A stretch of 37,740 nucleotides of DNA from an uncultured Bacteroidota bacterium (GCA_903882965.1 CAIRZD010000445.1:1-37740); one strand, 5' to 3'. Shown: positions 1 through 10,081, numbered from the stretch's first letter. Made by a program: numbers and translations. The notes: generated by a model not told the origin, from the sequence alone.

Positions 1-2871
1 GCTGCGGGAACAACTAATATAACATATACGATCACCAGCACCGGTTGTGCCATTTCAACAGTTGCCACTATTGTTACAAGTCCTGGTGTTATCAACGGCA
101 CTATGAGCATGTGCCAGGGCGCTTCAACAACTTTAACTGATGCAGTTTTAGGAGGCGTTTGGAGTAATGCTAATGGTTCAGGTACTGTTACAAATGTAGG
201 CGGTACTATTACCGGCGGTCTTGCAGGTACTGCAACTGTTTCTTATTCATTCGGTGGCGGGTTATGTTACCAGACAGCGGTAGTAACTGTTAATGCATCG
301 CCCGGCCCGATCACCGGTACACCTGCCACAGTGTGTGTAGGGTTAACAACACCGTTGTCTGATGCCGTAGCAGGCGGCACATGGAGCAGCAGTAACCCTG
401 CAGCAGGCACTGTTAGTGCAACAGGTGTAGTTACCGGCCTTGGTACCGGTGGTACCACAATGATCACTTATACTATGCCGGGCAATTGTTACGTAACAAC
501 AATAGTTACCGTTAACCCGGCACCATCAGCTATTGGCGGTACCTTTGTTGTCTGCCAGGGACTTACAACAACATTGACCAACACTGTTGGTGGTGGTGTA
601 TGGACAAGCACTAATCCCGCAGCGGGAACTATTGGAGCAGCTACAGGCACATTGGGCGGCATTGGTGGCGGCACTACAATAATCTCCTATACCAGCGCTA
701 ATTGCACCCCGGTAACACAAGTGGTAACAGTGAACCCTGTAGCAGTAATAACAGGTTCGCTTACGGTATGCTCCGGTTTATCAACCCAGCTTACAGATGC
801 CATTGCAGGCACATGGACAAGCAGTAATACAATTGTTGCAATAGTTGGGTCATCAACTGGTTTAGTAATAGGGCTCACGCCCGGCACCACAACCATTACC
901 ACTACATTCCCCACCGGTTGCTCTGCAAGTGCAGTGGTAACGGTTAATCCATCACCATTGGCTATTGTAGGCACAAGCACACTATGCTATGGCAATACAA
1001 CAACATTTACAGATCCTACAGCAGGAGGTACATGGGCTAGTAGTACAGGTACGATCGCTACTATAGTAACTACTACCGGTGTTACCACAGCCGTTAGTAC
1101 AACTGGCGGTACTACTACTATTACTTATACATTGCCCGCAGGCTGCATTGCAACAACAACGCTTACCGTCAACCCGGTTCCTACTCCTGTTTTAGGTACG
1201 TTGAACATTTGCCAGGGCCTCTCCACAACTTTAACCGATGCCACACCCGGTGGTGGATGGATTAGCAGCAATCCTATAGGAATGCCTGTAGGGTCTGCCT
1301 CAGGCACTGTTACAGGTATTGCTATTGGAACTGCTACGATCAGCTATATATTGCCTACCGGTTGCAGCGCAACAGCAGTTGTGACCGTTAATACATCTCC
1401 TAATGCTATTGATGGTAACCACAGTTTGTGTTTGGGCACAACAACCACACTTACTGATCCCACTGCCGGTGGCACATGGAGCAGCAGCAGCCCGACTGTA
1501 GGCTCCATTGGGTCAACCACAGGTATCTTAGGAGGTATATCTGTAAATACAGCTACCATTACTTATACATTACCTGCAGGTGGTTGCACGGCTACCACTA
1601 CCATCACTGTTAATCCTTTACCTGCTGCTATATCAGGCACATTGAGCAGTTGTGCGGGAATATTTACCCAGCTAAGTGATGCATCAGGAGGTGGTACCTG
1701 GAGCAGCAGTAATACGGCAGTTGCCACTATCGGTTCCAATTCCGGACTGGTAGATGCACTGGCTACCGGCACCACTACCATTGCATATGCAACCACGGCA
1801 ACAGGCTGTTCTGCCAGCGCGATATTTACAGTTAATCCATCTCCTGTAGCTATAAGCGGTACGCCTAATATTTGTCAGGGCTCGTCATTCACTTTCAATG
1901 ATGGCACTGCGGGCGGCTCATGGAGCAGCAGCAATATAACTTATGCGGTTGTAGGTTCTACAGGCATTGTAGGAGGTGTTAATCCCGGTGCTGCGGTAAT
2001 CTCTTATACTTTGCCAACCACCTGTTATGTGGTGTACCCGGTAAATATCACCACACCGCCCACAGTGATCACGGGCCCATCAGTAGTTTGTGTTAGTAGT
2101 GCAATAGCATTGTCTGATGGTGTAAGTGGCGGTATCTGGAACGTTACTCTTGCTGGTCCGGGTGTGGCATCTATAAGCTCTACAGGTATAGTTACCGGCA
2201 TATCTTCGGGGGTAGTTGGTATATCGTATACTACCTTCGCGTGCCCTCCTGCTGTTTATGCGGTTACGGTCAACCCGTTACCTGCTGCAATTACGGGCGT
2301 AGGTAATCTTTGTGTGGGTTCAAGCACCTCATTGACCGATGCATCTACAGGTGGTACATGGAGCAGCAGTGATACTACTGCAAGTGTATCTTCTACAGGT
2401 GTTGTATCCGGTGTAGATACCGGTTCGGGCATTATAATTTCTTATACCCTGCCTACCGGTTGCTTTGTTACGGTACCTGTGATTGTATTTCCAATACCTG
2501 ATTCCATCATGGGTGTGGATAGTGTATGCCAGGGCACTTCTCTTTACTTATCTGATAATACACCCGGTGGTGTATGGAGCAGCAGTGATGGTACCATTGC
2601 CCGTTCCATAGCCTTTACCGGCGAGGTCGATGGCCTTGTTGCAGGCAATGTGCATATATCTTATACTCTGATCTCCGGTTGTTATGTAACAGTGCCCTTT
2701 AAGGTAATTGAACCATTACCGGCTTCTGTTACCATTACACAAACACTGGATTCTACCAAGTGCTCCGGACAGCCGGATACCCTGATCGCGCATCCTGTGA
2801 ATGGTGGCACACCAACTTTTGAATGGGACATTTTCGGTGCTCATTTTAAATATGGCGATACACTTATTTAA
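1..2871 (+). CDS. Giant secreted Ig-like (BIG2-type) repeat adhesin, 5' end outside window, 3' end cut by stop
   Basis: The frame is open from base 1, so the start lies upstream; the first in-window ATG (103) is only an internal Met. The product is a string of about twelve complete repeats of 72-75 residues plus a partial one. Each has the pattern C-x-G-x(3)-L-(S/T)-D-A-x-x-G-G-x-W-S-S-S-N, then TGVVTG, then ISYTLPTGC and VTVNP, which resembles bacterial Ig-like group 2 domains. Every unit carries one Cys near its start and one before the VTVNP linker, so one disulfide per domain is plausible. The last unit (about codons 900-957) is a different Ig/PKD-like domain. Such proteins are exported through the Sec and T9SS routes and act at the surface or are shed; adhesion is inference. 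The frame stops at TAA 2869, inside a conserved domain, and resumes in the same frame at 2905 with the sorting domain, so this is one interrupted gene rather than two. Confidence 0.85.
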   Translation, partial: AAGTTNITYTITSTGCAISTVATIVTSPGVINGTMSMCQGASTTLTDAVLGGVWSNANGSGTVTNVGGTITGGLAGTATVSYSFGGGLCYQTAVVTVNASPGPITGTPATVCVGLTTPLSDAVAGGTWSSSNPAAGTVSATGVVTGLGTGGTTMITYTMPGNCYVTTIVTVNPAPSAIGGTFVVCQGLTTTLTNTVGGGVWTSTNPAAGTIGAATGTLGGIGGGTTIISYTSANCTPVTQVVTVNPVAVITGSLTVCSGLSTQLTDAIAGTWTSSNTIVAIVGSSTGLVIGLTPGTTTITTTFPTGCSASAVVTVNPSPLAIVGTSTLCYGNTTTFTDPTAGGTWASSTGTIATIVTTTGVTTAVSTTGGTTTITYTLPAGCIATTTLTVNPVPTPVLGTLNICQGLSTTLTDATPGGGWISSNPIGMPVGSASGTVTGIAIGTATISYILPTGCSATAVVTVNTSPNAIDGNHSLCLGTTTTLTDPTAGGTWSSSSPTVGSIGSTTGILGGISVNTATITYTLPAGGCTATTTITVNPLPAAISGTLSSCAGIFTQLSDASGGGTWSSSNTAVATIGSNSGLVDALATGTTTIAYATTATGCSASAIFTVNPSPVAISGTPNICQGSSFTFNDGTAGGSWSSSNITYAVVGSTGIVGGVNPGAAVISYTLPTTCYVVYPVNITTPPTVITGPSVVCVSSAIALSDGVSGGIWNVTLAGPGVASISSTGIVTGISSGVVGISYTTFACPPAVYAVTVNPLPAAITGVGNLCVGSSTSLTDASTGGTWSSSDTTASVSSTGVVSGVDTGSGIIISYTLPTGCFVTVPVIVFPIPDSIMGVDSVCQGTSLYLSDNTPGGVWSSSDGTIARSIAFTGEVDGLVAGNVHISYTLISGCYVTVPFKVIEPLPASVTITQTLDSTKCSGQPDTLIAHPVNGGTPTFEWDIFGAHFKYGDTLI

Positions 2872-2901
2872 CCGCACGCACACTGAGATTATATCAACTG
2901 A
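2869..2901 (+). other. Cluster of three in-frame stop codons interrupting the adhesin gene
   Basis: TAA (2869-2871), TGA (2884-2886) and TGA (2899-2901) all lie in the frame used both upstream and downstream, so no frameshift is involved. Reading each stop as a sense codon one base away (TAC, GGA, TGC) gives Y-PHAH-G-DYIN-C-IMTSHDIC. That matches the D-x(3)-C-x-(V/M)-T-x(4)-C pattern of the following domain (NDITVTCTVTGNSPC). Confidence 0.7.
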
Positions 2902-2904
2902 ATA

Positions 2905-3549
2905 ATGACCTCGCATGATATCTGCTCATCACCGGCAGAAGCGCAAATCAGTCTTGTGATGAATGTATACCCGCTGGTAGCACCTACCGTAGTTATTTCC
3001 ACAACAGGTGGTGATACAACTGCTTATGTGGGCGATGTCTATACCTTCTATACCGATGTAATCAATGGAGGTGTAAACCCCGGCTATCAGTGGTCTGTAA
3101 ATAATGCACCTGTAGCCGGAGCTACTAACTCTACGTTTACCACTCATGTGTATAATAATGACATCACTGTTACTTGCACCGTTACCGGTAACTCTCCTTG
3201 TGATACCGGCAGTTTAACCGACACAAGTGCTGCGCTCACCATATACGGGTTGGGTTACCTGTCTGTAAATGCAGTAACCACCGGCGGCAATGACCTTAGT
3301 TTGTTCCCTAACCCCAATACCGGCAGTTTTATCCTTAGCGGAAAATTGAGTGCGGTATCTAATAAGAATGTATCAATAGCGGTAGCAGATATGTTGGGCC
3401 GCACCGTGTACACAGGAGAAACAACACCTCAGAACGGCACTATACATGCAGAGATAAAACTGGATAATGGCATTGCAGCGGGTACTTACTTGCTCCGGGT
3501 AAATACAGAATCCGGAACAGAAACATTCCATTTTGTGATAGGGAAATAA
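2905..3549 (+). CDS. C-terminal part of the interrupted adhesin: Ig/PKD-like domain plus T9SS sorting domain
   Basis: This 214-residue frame continues the gene at 1-2871 in the same reading frame. Its first Met is the conserved Met of a C-x-M-T-S domain motif, not a convincing start: there is no promoter box, leader or signal peptide before it. Residues 1-15 finish one Ig/PKD-like domain, about 20-115 form a second one (GYQWSVNN, then TVTCTVTGNSPC), and about 130-214 form a type A sorting domain beginning LSLFPNPNTGSF and ending GTYLLRVNTESG. The T9SS tail directs export across the outer membrane and is then cleaved or linked to surface lipopolysaccharide. Cut off from the repeats and lacking a signal peptide, this fragment should be non-functional unless the stops are sequencing errors or are read through. 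Confidence 0.75.
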   Translation: MTSHDICSSPAEAQISLVMNVYPLVAPTVVISTTGGDTTAYVGDVYTFYTDVINGGVNPGYQWSVNNAPVAGATNSTFTTHVYNNDITVTCTVTGNSPCDTGSLTDTSAALTIYGLGYLSVNAVTTGGNDLSLFPNPNTGSFILSGKLSAVSNKNVSIAVADMLGRTVYTGETTPQNGTIHAEIKLDNGIAAGTYLLRVNTESGTETFHFVIGK

Positions 3550-3561
3550 AAAAAGCATAAT

Positions 3562-3603
3562 AAAAAAGCGGGTAAATGCCGGATGGCTTTTACCCGCTTT
3601 TTC
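3562..3603 (+). terminator. Rho-independent terminator after the adhesin gene
   Basis: A perfect 14-bp stem, AAAAAGCGGGTAAA (3563-3576) with its complement (3589-3602), encloses a smaller GCC/GGC hairpin and ends in a T-rich tail. It starts 13 bases after the TAA at 3549. It also overlaps the first possible Met (3576) of the next frame, which argues for the later start at 3669. Confidence 0.85.
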
Positions 3604-3668
3604 TTTTGATACAATACTACCTTACTTTTACACCCAAATCTATACTATTGACTCCTGATAAATTGATC

Positions 3669-4595
3669 ATGTTCCGAAACCGCTTGCTGAAAGTATACAA
3701 GCATTTCAGCAAACTTGCCAAAAGGCAGGAAGTAGCTTGTTTTCGTTTTTACGATCATGACTTGCCTGAGTTTCCTTTTGCAATAGAATGGTACAATGGG
3801 GTAGTGCATGCCGCTGAATACAAGCGCAGGCATGGCATGGAAGATGAAGAGCATGCTATATGGCTGCAGGGCTGTAAAGAGATTCTGGCTGAGGTGCTTG
3901 AAATACCGCAGGATGTGATTTTTATGAAGATACGTCAGCGGAAAGCCGGAAGGCAGGGACAATACGAAAAATTTGATGAACAAAAGGTAGAGCGTATAGT
4001 TCCTGAAGGCGGTCTCAACTTTATTATTAACCTTACTGATTATCTGGATACCGGTTTGTTTCTTGATCACCGTATCACACGCGGCCTGGTGCGGGAGCAG
4101 GCCAAAGGCAAGAATGTGCTTAACCTGTTTTGCTATACAGGCTCATTTAGTGTATATGCCGCTGATGGAGGAGCACGCAGCATTACCTCTGTGGATCTTT
4201 CCAAAACATATCTCAACTGGGCAAAACGAAACATGCAGTACAATAAATTGTATAAAGATACAGCTCATGATTTCATACATGGTGATGTGATGGAGTGGCT
4301 GGACTATATGCCTGCCGATGCATTTGACCTAATCATTTGTGATCCGCCTACATTTTCAAACAGTAAGCGAATGGAAGACAACTTCGATGTGCAGCGGGAT
4401 CATGTATTCCTGCTGAAAAAATTACTTAAAGGCTGCACAGATGGCGGGAGCATATACTTCAGTAACAACTACCGCGATTTTGTACTCGAAAGAGACAGTA
4501 TACCCGCGCTTACCGTAAAGGATATTACAGGTGCCACAACCCCTTTCGATTTTCAGGGAAAACTAAACAGGAAATGTTTTCTGATAGAGAAGTGA
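3669..4595 (+). CDS. RlmK-like class I SAM-dependent 23S rRNA methyltransferase (stand-alone)
   Basis: The product resembles the C-terminal half of RlmKL (RlmK), which methylates N7 of G2069 in E. coli 23S rRNA. From the start I chose (308 residues) one sees an N-terminal substrate-binding part (1-110), the hallmark LDTGLFLDHR (127-134), SAM motif I NLFCYTGSFS (152-161), the acidic motif VDLSKTYL (175-182) and the catalytic DPPTFSNSKRM (225-235) followed by DVQRDH, as in RlmK. The frame is open from 3576, but that Met lies in a terminator stem and the added residues are not family-like, so ATG 3669 is preferred. In Bacteroidota the RlmK part often occurs without the RlmL half (family knowledge). 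The gene converges on the porin with only 2 bp between stops. The family is clear; the exact target base is inferred. Confidence 0.85.
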   Translation: MFRNRLLKVYKHFSKLAKRQEVACFRFYDHDLPEFPFAIEWYNGVVHAAEYKRRHGMEDEEHAIWLQGCKEILAEVLEIPQDVIFMKIRQRKAGRQGQYEKFDEQKVERIVPEGGLNFIINLTDYLDTGLFLDHRITRGLVREQAKGKNVLNLFCYTGSFSVYAADGGARSITSVDLSKTYLNWAKRNMQYNKLYKDTAHDFIHGDVMEWLDYMPADAFDLIICDPPTFSNSKRMEDNFDVQRDHVFLLKKLLKGCTDGGSIYFSNNYRDFVLERDSIPALTVKDITGATTPFDFQGKLNRKCFLIEK

Positions 4596-4597
4596 TA

Positions 4598-5980
4598 TTA
4601 TAATTCTACATGCGCCCTGAAAGAAAATACATTCACCGGCCCACGGTCTTTGTTATACCCGGGATTTAGTGCGAACTGGTAATCCAGTGAAAGCCATAAA
4701 CCACTTGATACAGGTTTATAGCTGTAATAACATTCCGCAACAGTTTCGTTGGCATAGTTTAACGCGCCATCTCCCAACTGGAAGCCGAGGCCCCCGTCAG
4801 CAAGATATTGTTCATGTATTTTTGACAAACCATTTACAACTACCGCAACTCCGATATTATCGTCTTTCCGCTTCCAGTTTGCTCCGTTTATTGATAACCC
4901 TGCCGAAACTGATTGGTCCGCTTCTGTAAAGCACCAGGTTTCGTTTTGCCCATCACTCCATCCGGCCCTGGCAAATATGCCAAGTGTTTCTGTAAGTTGC
5001 TGGTCAAAATTTAATCCGAAGCCATATTTATCCCTGAAATATTTGCGTGTGGAAACAACATTTGGTACGTTACCTGGTACCGCATTTGCAATGGCTGAGC
5101 TATAGTTGCCCATATCACCATTGTTATAGTAGCCAAGCAGGCGGAGATGCCCGTCTTTTTTGTGCAGCTTAAAAGCTCTGGTTACTTCTGCGTTAATAGC
5201 GTATTCCTGGCTAAGGTCGGTATTAAGGTCTGGACCATTAGCTACTACAGGCATCGTTGCCAGTACTGCTTTATAGGTCATATTATCCCATTGTAGTGCA
5301 GTAGTGAAGCTATAAGTATAACCCCTGAGGTTAGCTGCATAATCCCATGCGCCATTACTCATAAAACACCAGTTAAGGAAAGAAGTGCGTGGGCCGGAGG
5401 CAAAAGCATTATTGTCAAACAGGTCGCTTAACCCGAACTTGCCGAGATAGAAAGATAGAGAGCGGGTAGAATAGGACGTCTGTAACTGGTTTTGTCCATC
5501 AGCCATCAAAGTATCCTTGCTATGATTTAAGGTTATGGTTTGTTTCAAATAGCCACGTGACAGGTATAGGGTAGGAGAGGGGTCTCCTACACGGAAGGTC
5601 TCACCATTCGTTGATGCAGCCATCCCATACGCCCCGCTTAGCCCGCTGCCACCGGCAATTTCCGGGTTGATGTATAATTCAGCACCTTTCCATAAACGTA
5701 CCCCTAAATAAAGCGTAGCAGTAATTGAATTATCCCTTTCTTCTGCAGTCTTTATACTGTTTTGACCACTGTAATCAGCGCCAAATGCAGGTTTGTACTG
5801 GTAGATATAAGTGGCCTGAAAATGCAGGTTGAAACGCGGTGCCGGTATGGGCGTTTTTTGGGTTATACCGGTATCATCACTGTTGTCTTCTTGCGCGTAA
5901 GTACATACTGGTAGTATTGCTAATGCGATCAGCAACACGGATAACTTGATCATGGACGACAGTGTATATGTTTTTTGCAT
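4598..5980 (-). CDS. OprB-like carbohydrate porin family outer-membrane protein
   Basis: This is a 460-residue protein with a Sec signal peptide ending in TYAQ at about residue 29. It continues as amphipathic beta strands with aromatic girdle residues and ends in the barrel-type strand FSFRAHVEL. The LYLGVRLWKGAELYINPEIAGGSGLSG-type stretch and the repeated GD-x-SPTLYLSRGYL region resemble the OprB porin family (PF04966), whose members form outer-membrane channels for sugars and other small solutes. The substrate cannot be read from the sequence. The gene is divergent from a DtxR-family metal regulator, which raises the possibility of metal-controlled expression or a role in metal uptake (inference). 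A promoter (TTG at 6024-6026, TACCTTTG at 5996-6003) sits 15 bases before the ATG. It could instead be another 16-18 strand barrel. Confidence 0.65.
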   Translation of the reverse strand: MQKTYTLSSMIKLSVLLIALAILPVCTYAQEDNSDDTGITQKTPIPAPRFNLHFQATYIYQYKPAFGADYSGQNSIKTAEERDNSITATLYLGVRLWKGAELYINPEIAGGSGLSGAYGMAASTNGETFRVGDPSPTLYLSRGYLKQTITLNHSKDTLMADGQNQLQTSYSTRSLSFYLGKFGLSDLFDNNAFASGPRTSFLNWCFMSNGAWDYAANLRGYTYSFTTALQWDNMTYKAVLATMPVVANGPDLNTDLSQEYAINAEVTRAFKLHKKDGHLRLLGYYNNGDMGNYSSAIANAVPGNVPNVVSTRKYFRDKYGFGLNFDQQLTETLGIFARAGWSDGQNETWCFTEADQSVSAGLSINGANWKRKDDNIGVAVVVNGLSKIHEQYLADGGLGFQLGDGALNYANETVAECYYSYKPVSSGLWLSLDYQFALNPGYNKDRGPVNVFSFRAHVEL

Positions 5981-5995
5981 ATTTTTTCAGGTGCG

Positions 5996-6026
5996 CAAAG
6001 GTAATTGAGTAATATTATAATGACAA
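5996..6026 (-). promoter_or_regulatory. Bacteroidota-type promoter of the porin gene
   Basis: On the minus strand a -7 box TACCTTTG (6003 to 5996) matches the TAnnTTTG consensus. A TTG (6026-6024) lies 20 bases further upstream, matching the -33 element spacing. The ATG follows 15 bases after the -7 box. Confidence 0.6.
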
Positions 6027-6128
6027 TTTCTAAAGGTTATATATTGATTAAAATACAGATTCCCCAATCGCTGGCTTTTAAAATTTTAGCAAACTTAGTT
6101 TAATTATTTGATTAAGCAAATTAATTTT

Positions 6129-6144
6129 ATTAGTCTTGACTAAT
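6129..6144. promoter_or_regulatory. Palindromic operator candidate for the DtxR/MntR-type regulator
   Basis: ATTAGTC-TT-GACTAAT is a perfect inverted repeat with 7-bp arms in the intergenic region between the porin and the metal regulator. It lies 25 bp upstream of the regulator's TATATTTG box. DtxR-family dimers bind symmetric operators of this size, and autoregulation is common in the family. That this protein binds here is inference. Confidence 0.55.
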
Positions 6145-6168
6145 TTTTTAAATTTACCATTCTTTGTT

Positions 6169-6176
6169 TATATTTG
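6169..6176 (+). promoter_or_regulatory. TAnnTTTG promoter box of the metal regulator
   Basis: TATATTTG fits the Bacteroidota -7 consensus. It ends only 4 bases before the ATG at 6181, so transcription would begin at or very near the start codon, suggesting a leaderless or nearly leaderless mRNA. Confidence 0.5.
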
Positions 6177-6180
6177 TATT

Positions 6181-6855
6181 ATGCATCCCTCCAGTCATTC
6201 GCAGACCAATTCCGAAGAGAATTACCTCAAGATTATTTATCACCTTGGTAATGAAGGGAAAACAAAGATCAGCCCTACTGCTATTGCAGAAGCGCTGAAC
6301 AATAATCCTGCGTCCGTTGTAGATATGCTCAAAAAATTGGTTGATAAAAAACTCATCCAATATGAAAAAAGCAAGGGCGTTAAGCTCACAGCCAAGGGCA
6401 TGAAGATTGCGTTGCTCATCGTTCGCCGCCACAGGCTATGGGAAGTTTTCCTGCTTGAAAAATTGGAATATTCATGGGATGAAGTACATGAGGTTGCAGA
6501 ACAGTTGGAACATATCCATCACCCGCTGCTTGCAGACCGTCTTGATAAATTCCTGGGCTTTCCCCAATACGATCCGCATGGCGACCCCATCCCTTCAGCC
6601 AGTGGCGAAATGGCCGATATTCATAAAACCATACTCTCAGAAGTAGCTGACGGAAAGACCTGCCAGGTAGTAGGTGTGAAAGATACCAGTTCATCATTTC
6701 TGCAATACCTCAAAAAACTAGACATCGGCATTGGCACAAAGATTACTCTGGTGGAGAAAATACCCTTCGATGGGTCTGTTGTCATCACTATAAAAAATGG
6801 CGCAAAGACCACCGTGTCTAAAATATTTGCAGATAATTTATTGGTGCACGATTAG
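6181..6855 (+). CDS. DtxR/MntR-family metal-dependent transcriptional regulator
   Basis: This is a 224-residue iron- or manganese-responsive repressor. The N-terminal winged helix-turn-helix covers about residues 10-75 (SEENYLKIIYHL, then ISPTAIAEALNNNPASVVDMLKKL). The dimerisation and metal-binding region follows (RRHRLWEVFLLE at 82-93, EVAEQLEH at 104-111), with His84, Glu107, Glu110 and His111 at positions expected for metal ligands. Residues about 155-224 form an FeoA/SH3-like C-terminal domain (CQVVGVKDTSSSFLQYL), typical of the longer members. A frame start at 6136 would add 15 residues across the promoter box, so the ATG at 6181 is chosen. It is divergent from the porin with a palindromic operator candidate between them. 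MntR versus iron-sensing DtxR/IdeR cannot be settled from the sequence. Confidence 0.88.
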   Translation: MHPSSHSQTNSEENYLKIIYHLGNEGKTKISPTAIAEALNNNPASVVDMLKKLVDKKLIQYEKSKGVKLTAKGMKIALLIVRRHRLWEVFLLEKLEYSWDEVHEVAEQLEHIHHPLLADRLDKFLGFPQYDPHGDPIPSASGEMADIHKTILSEVADGKTCQVVGVKDTSSSFLQYLKKLDIGIGTKITLVEKIPFDGSVVITIKNGAKTTVSKIFADNLLVHD

Positions 6856-6860
6856 AGATA

Positions 6861-6892
6861 TCACCCCATCGCTCCAAAGGAGAGGTGAGGTC
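6861..6892. repeat. Degenerate copy of the CTCTCC dispersed repeat
   Basis: A stretch reading CACCCC...GCTCC-AAA-GGAGAGGTGAGGTC just after the regulator gene is a decayed relative of the repeats at 6954-6990 and 10082-10114. It keeps a GCTCC/GGAG stem and the GAGGTC end. Confidence 0.5.
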
Positions 6893-6953
6893 GTGTATTA
6901 CACATGAATATACCCTTGTGAATTTTTTCAGTTCAAGAACCGTACGCAACACC

Positions 6954-6988
6954 TCCCTCTCCGAACTTCGGAGAGGGTCGGGGAGAGG

Positions 6989-6990
<2 letters not shown>
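6954..6990. repeat. CTCTCC inverted-repeat element abutting the recQ stop
   Basis: CCCTCTCCGAA-C-TTCGGAGAGGG (6954-6976) is a near-perfect palindrome followed by TCGGGGAGAGGTC. The same string recurs at 10082-10114. The element runs directly into the recQ stop codon (6989-6991), and two of its bases belong to that stop. Similar CTCTCC palindromes occur between genes in many Bacteroidota (general knowledge). Confidence 0.75.
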
Positions 6991-9211
<2,221 letters not shown>

Positions 9212-9505
9212 ACACGTTTTTTAACTAAAAGTTATTAAATTTTTCCCATCCGCACATCATTTGCAACTAAAAAGGCTGGATTTTTAAGGATTGCGAATTT
9301 ACGACAGTTAAGGTATATAAAATACAATTAAGATGCAAGTATTTTCATAAAATATTTTTTTGGTATGAAACCATGCATGACATTGGATAATCGCAGCACC
9401 ATATATAATTCATGTATTATTGGTTTAAAATGTTGAAAATACAAATACATGATGGAACCCCCGTGTTTTTCCGTGAAAAGAATATTTAATATTACCCCGG
9501 AATGC

Positions 9506-9538
9506 AGATGTCCTACACTTTAAAAGTGTAGGACATCT
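9506..9538. repeat. 33-bp near-perfect palindrome (TCCYACACTT family)
   Basis: AGATGTCCTACACTTT is followed by a single A and its exact reverse complement, giving 16-bp arms. The core TCC(T/C)ACAC recurs in intergenic stem-loops at 11324-11360, 12997-13037 and 14484-14553. There is no T tract on either side, so a dispersed repeat is likelier than a terminator. Confidence 0.75.
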
Positions 9539-9565
9539 ATAAACCATAATTAAACAGTAAATCAG

Positions 9566-9597
9566 TTAACCTCTTAACCTCTTAACCTCTTAACCTG
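9566..9597. repeat. Four tandem copies of an 8-bp unit (TTAACCTC)
   Basis: TTAACCTC is repeated three times and followed by TTAACCTG, immediately downstream of the 3' end of the small secreted protein gene. No function is apparent. Copy number may vary by slippage. Confidence 0.8.
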
Positions 9598-9602
9598 AGG
9601 CC

Positions 9603-9962
9603 CTATCCCTTCACCACCACCTCTTCCAGCCAGCCAAACACTTTTATACTCGCACCCTGTTTCAGCGCTATTGTATGTCGCCCTTTTGATAATTGGCTTA
9701 TATCCAGTGTATTATTTTTTCGGCTCATCGTCCCCGATAGTTCCTCTTTTCCCTTAGCATCTATAACATACACAGCCATACTGTTCTTTGGCAGCCCGTC
9801 AAATACAATGTTATGTCCGTTTACACCAAGCGTTGTATTTCTGAATGAGTCGTGCTTCTTGGCTGTAATAACTTTGTCATCAACTGATTTAGTTACAATG
9901 ATCCGGGCACTTGCGCCTATCGCTACGGTAAAAAAAGCGAGCATAATAAATATTTGTTTCAT
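9603..9962 (-). CDS. Small secreted protein of unknown function, beta-rich
   Basis: This is a 119-residue protein starting MKQIFIMLAFFTVAIGASA, a clean Sec signal peptide; an upstream extension to 10010 would bury the signal peptide, so this start is preferred. The mature part is short and beta-rich: VTAKKHDSFRNTTL-like N-terminal part, FDGLPKNSMAVYVIDAKGKE, then LDISQLSKGRHTIAL. The last part resembles the second half of a T9SS type A sorting domain (L-D-x-S-x-L-x-x-G-x-Y/H-x-I), or small DUF3244-like secreted proteins. There is no upstream cargo, so it may be a stand-alone domain. I do not recognise the family. It has no obvious operon partner. Confidence 0.6.
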   Translation of the reverse strand: MKQIFIMLAFFTVAIGASARIIVTKSVDDKVITAKKHDSFRNTTLGVNGHNIVFDGLPKNSMAVYVIDAKGKEELSGTMSRKNNTLDISQLSKGRHTIALKQGASIKVFGWLEEVVVKG

Positions 9963-10081
9963 AATTGTTGGTTTTAAATTGTGTACTATTAAGACGCACC
10001 ACCTACACAAAAGGTTACAAAAAAATATAAAACCGCGTCAGAGAGCTTGCTCATATAGATAAACAGCGCTCATTCGACCTC

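Larger units (their letters stand above)
9212..9602. other. 391-bp non-coding region with a palindrome and short tandem repeats
   Basis: No credible gene on either strand. The region is AT-rich and holds the recQ upstream region at its left, the 33-bp palindrome at 9506-9538 and the 8-bp tandem repeats at 9566-9597. I found no clear TAnnTTTG box for recQ. Confidence 0.7.

Noticed and set aside
2872-2904. Frameshift as the cause of the interrupted first adhesin gene
   Set aside because: The other two frames of this stretch give no family-like residues, while the original frame does once the three stops are read as sense codons.
2905-2907. ATG 2905 as the start of a separate secreted protein
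   Set aside because: No signal peptide or promoter; the Met is the conserved one of a C-x-M-T-S motif.
267-2916. Several long open frames on the opposite strand of the repeat-rich adhesin genes (for example 267-467, 687-980, 1563-1796)
   Set aside because: They are shadows of the repetitive coding sequence: valine/proline-rich, no start context, no signal peptide, and repeating with the same period as the sense repeats.
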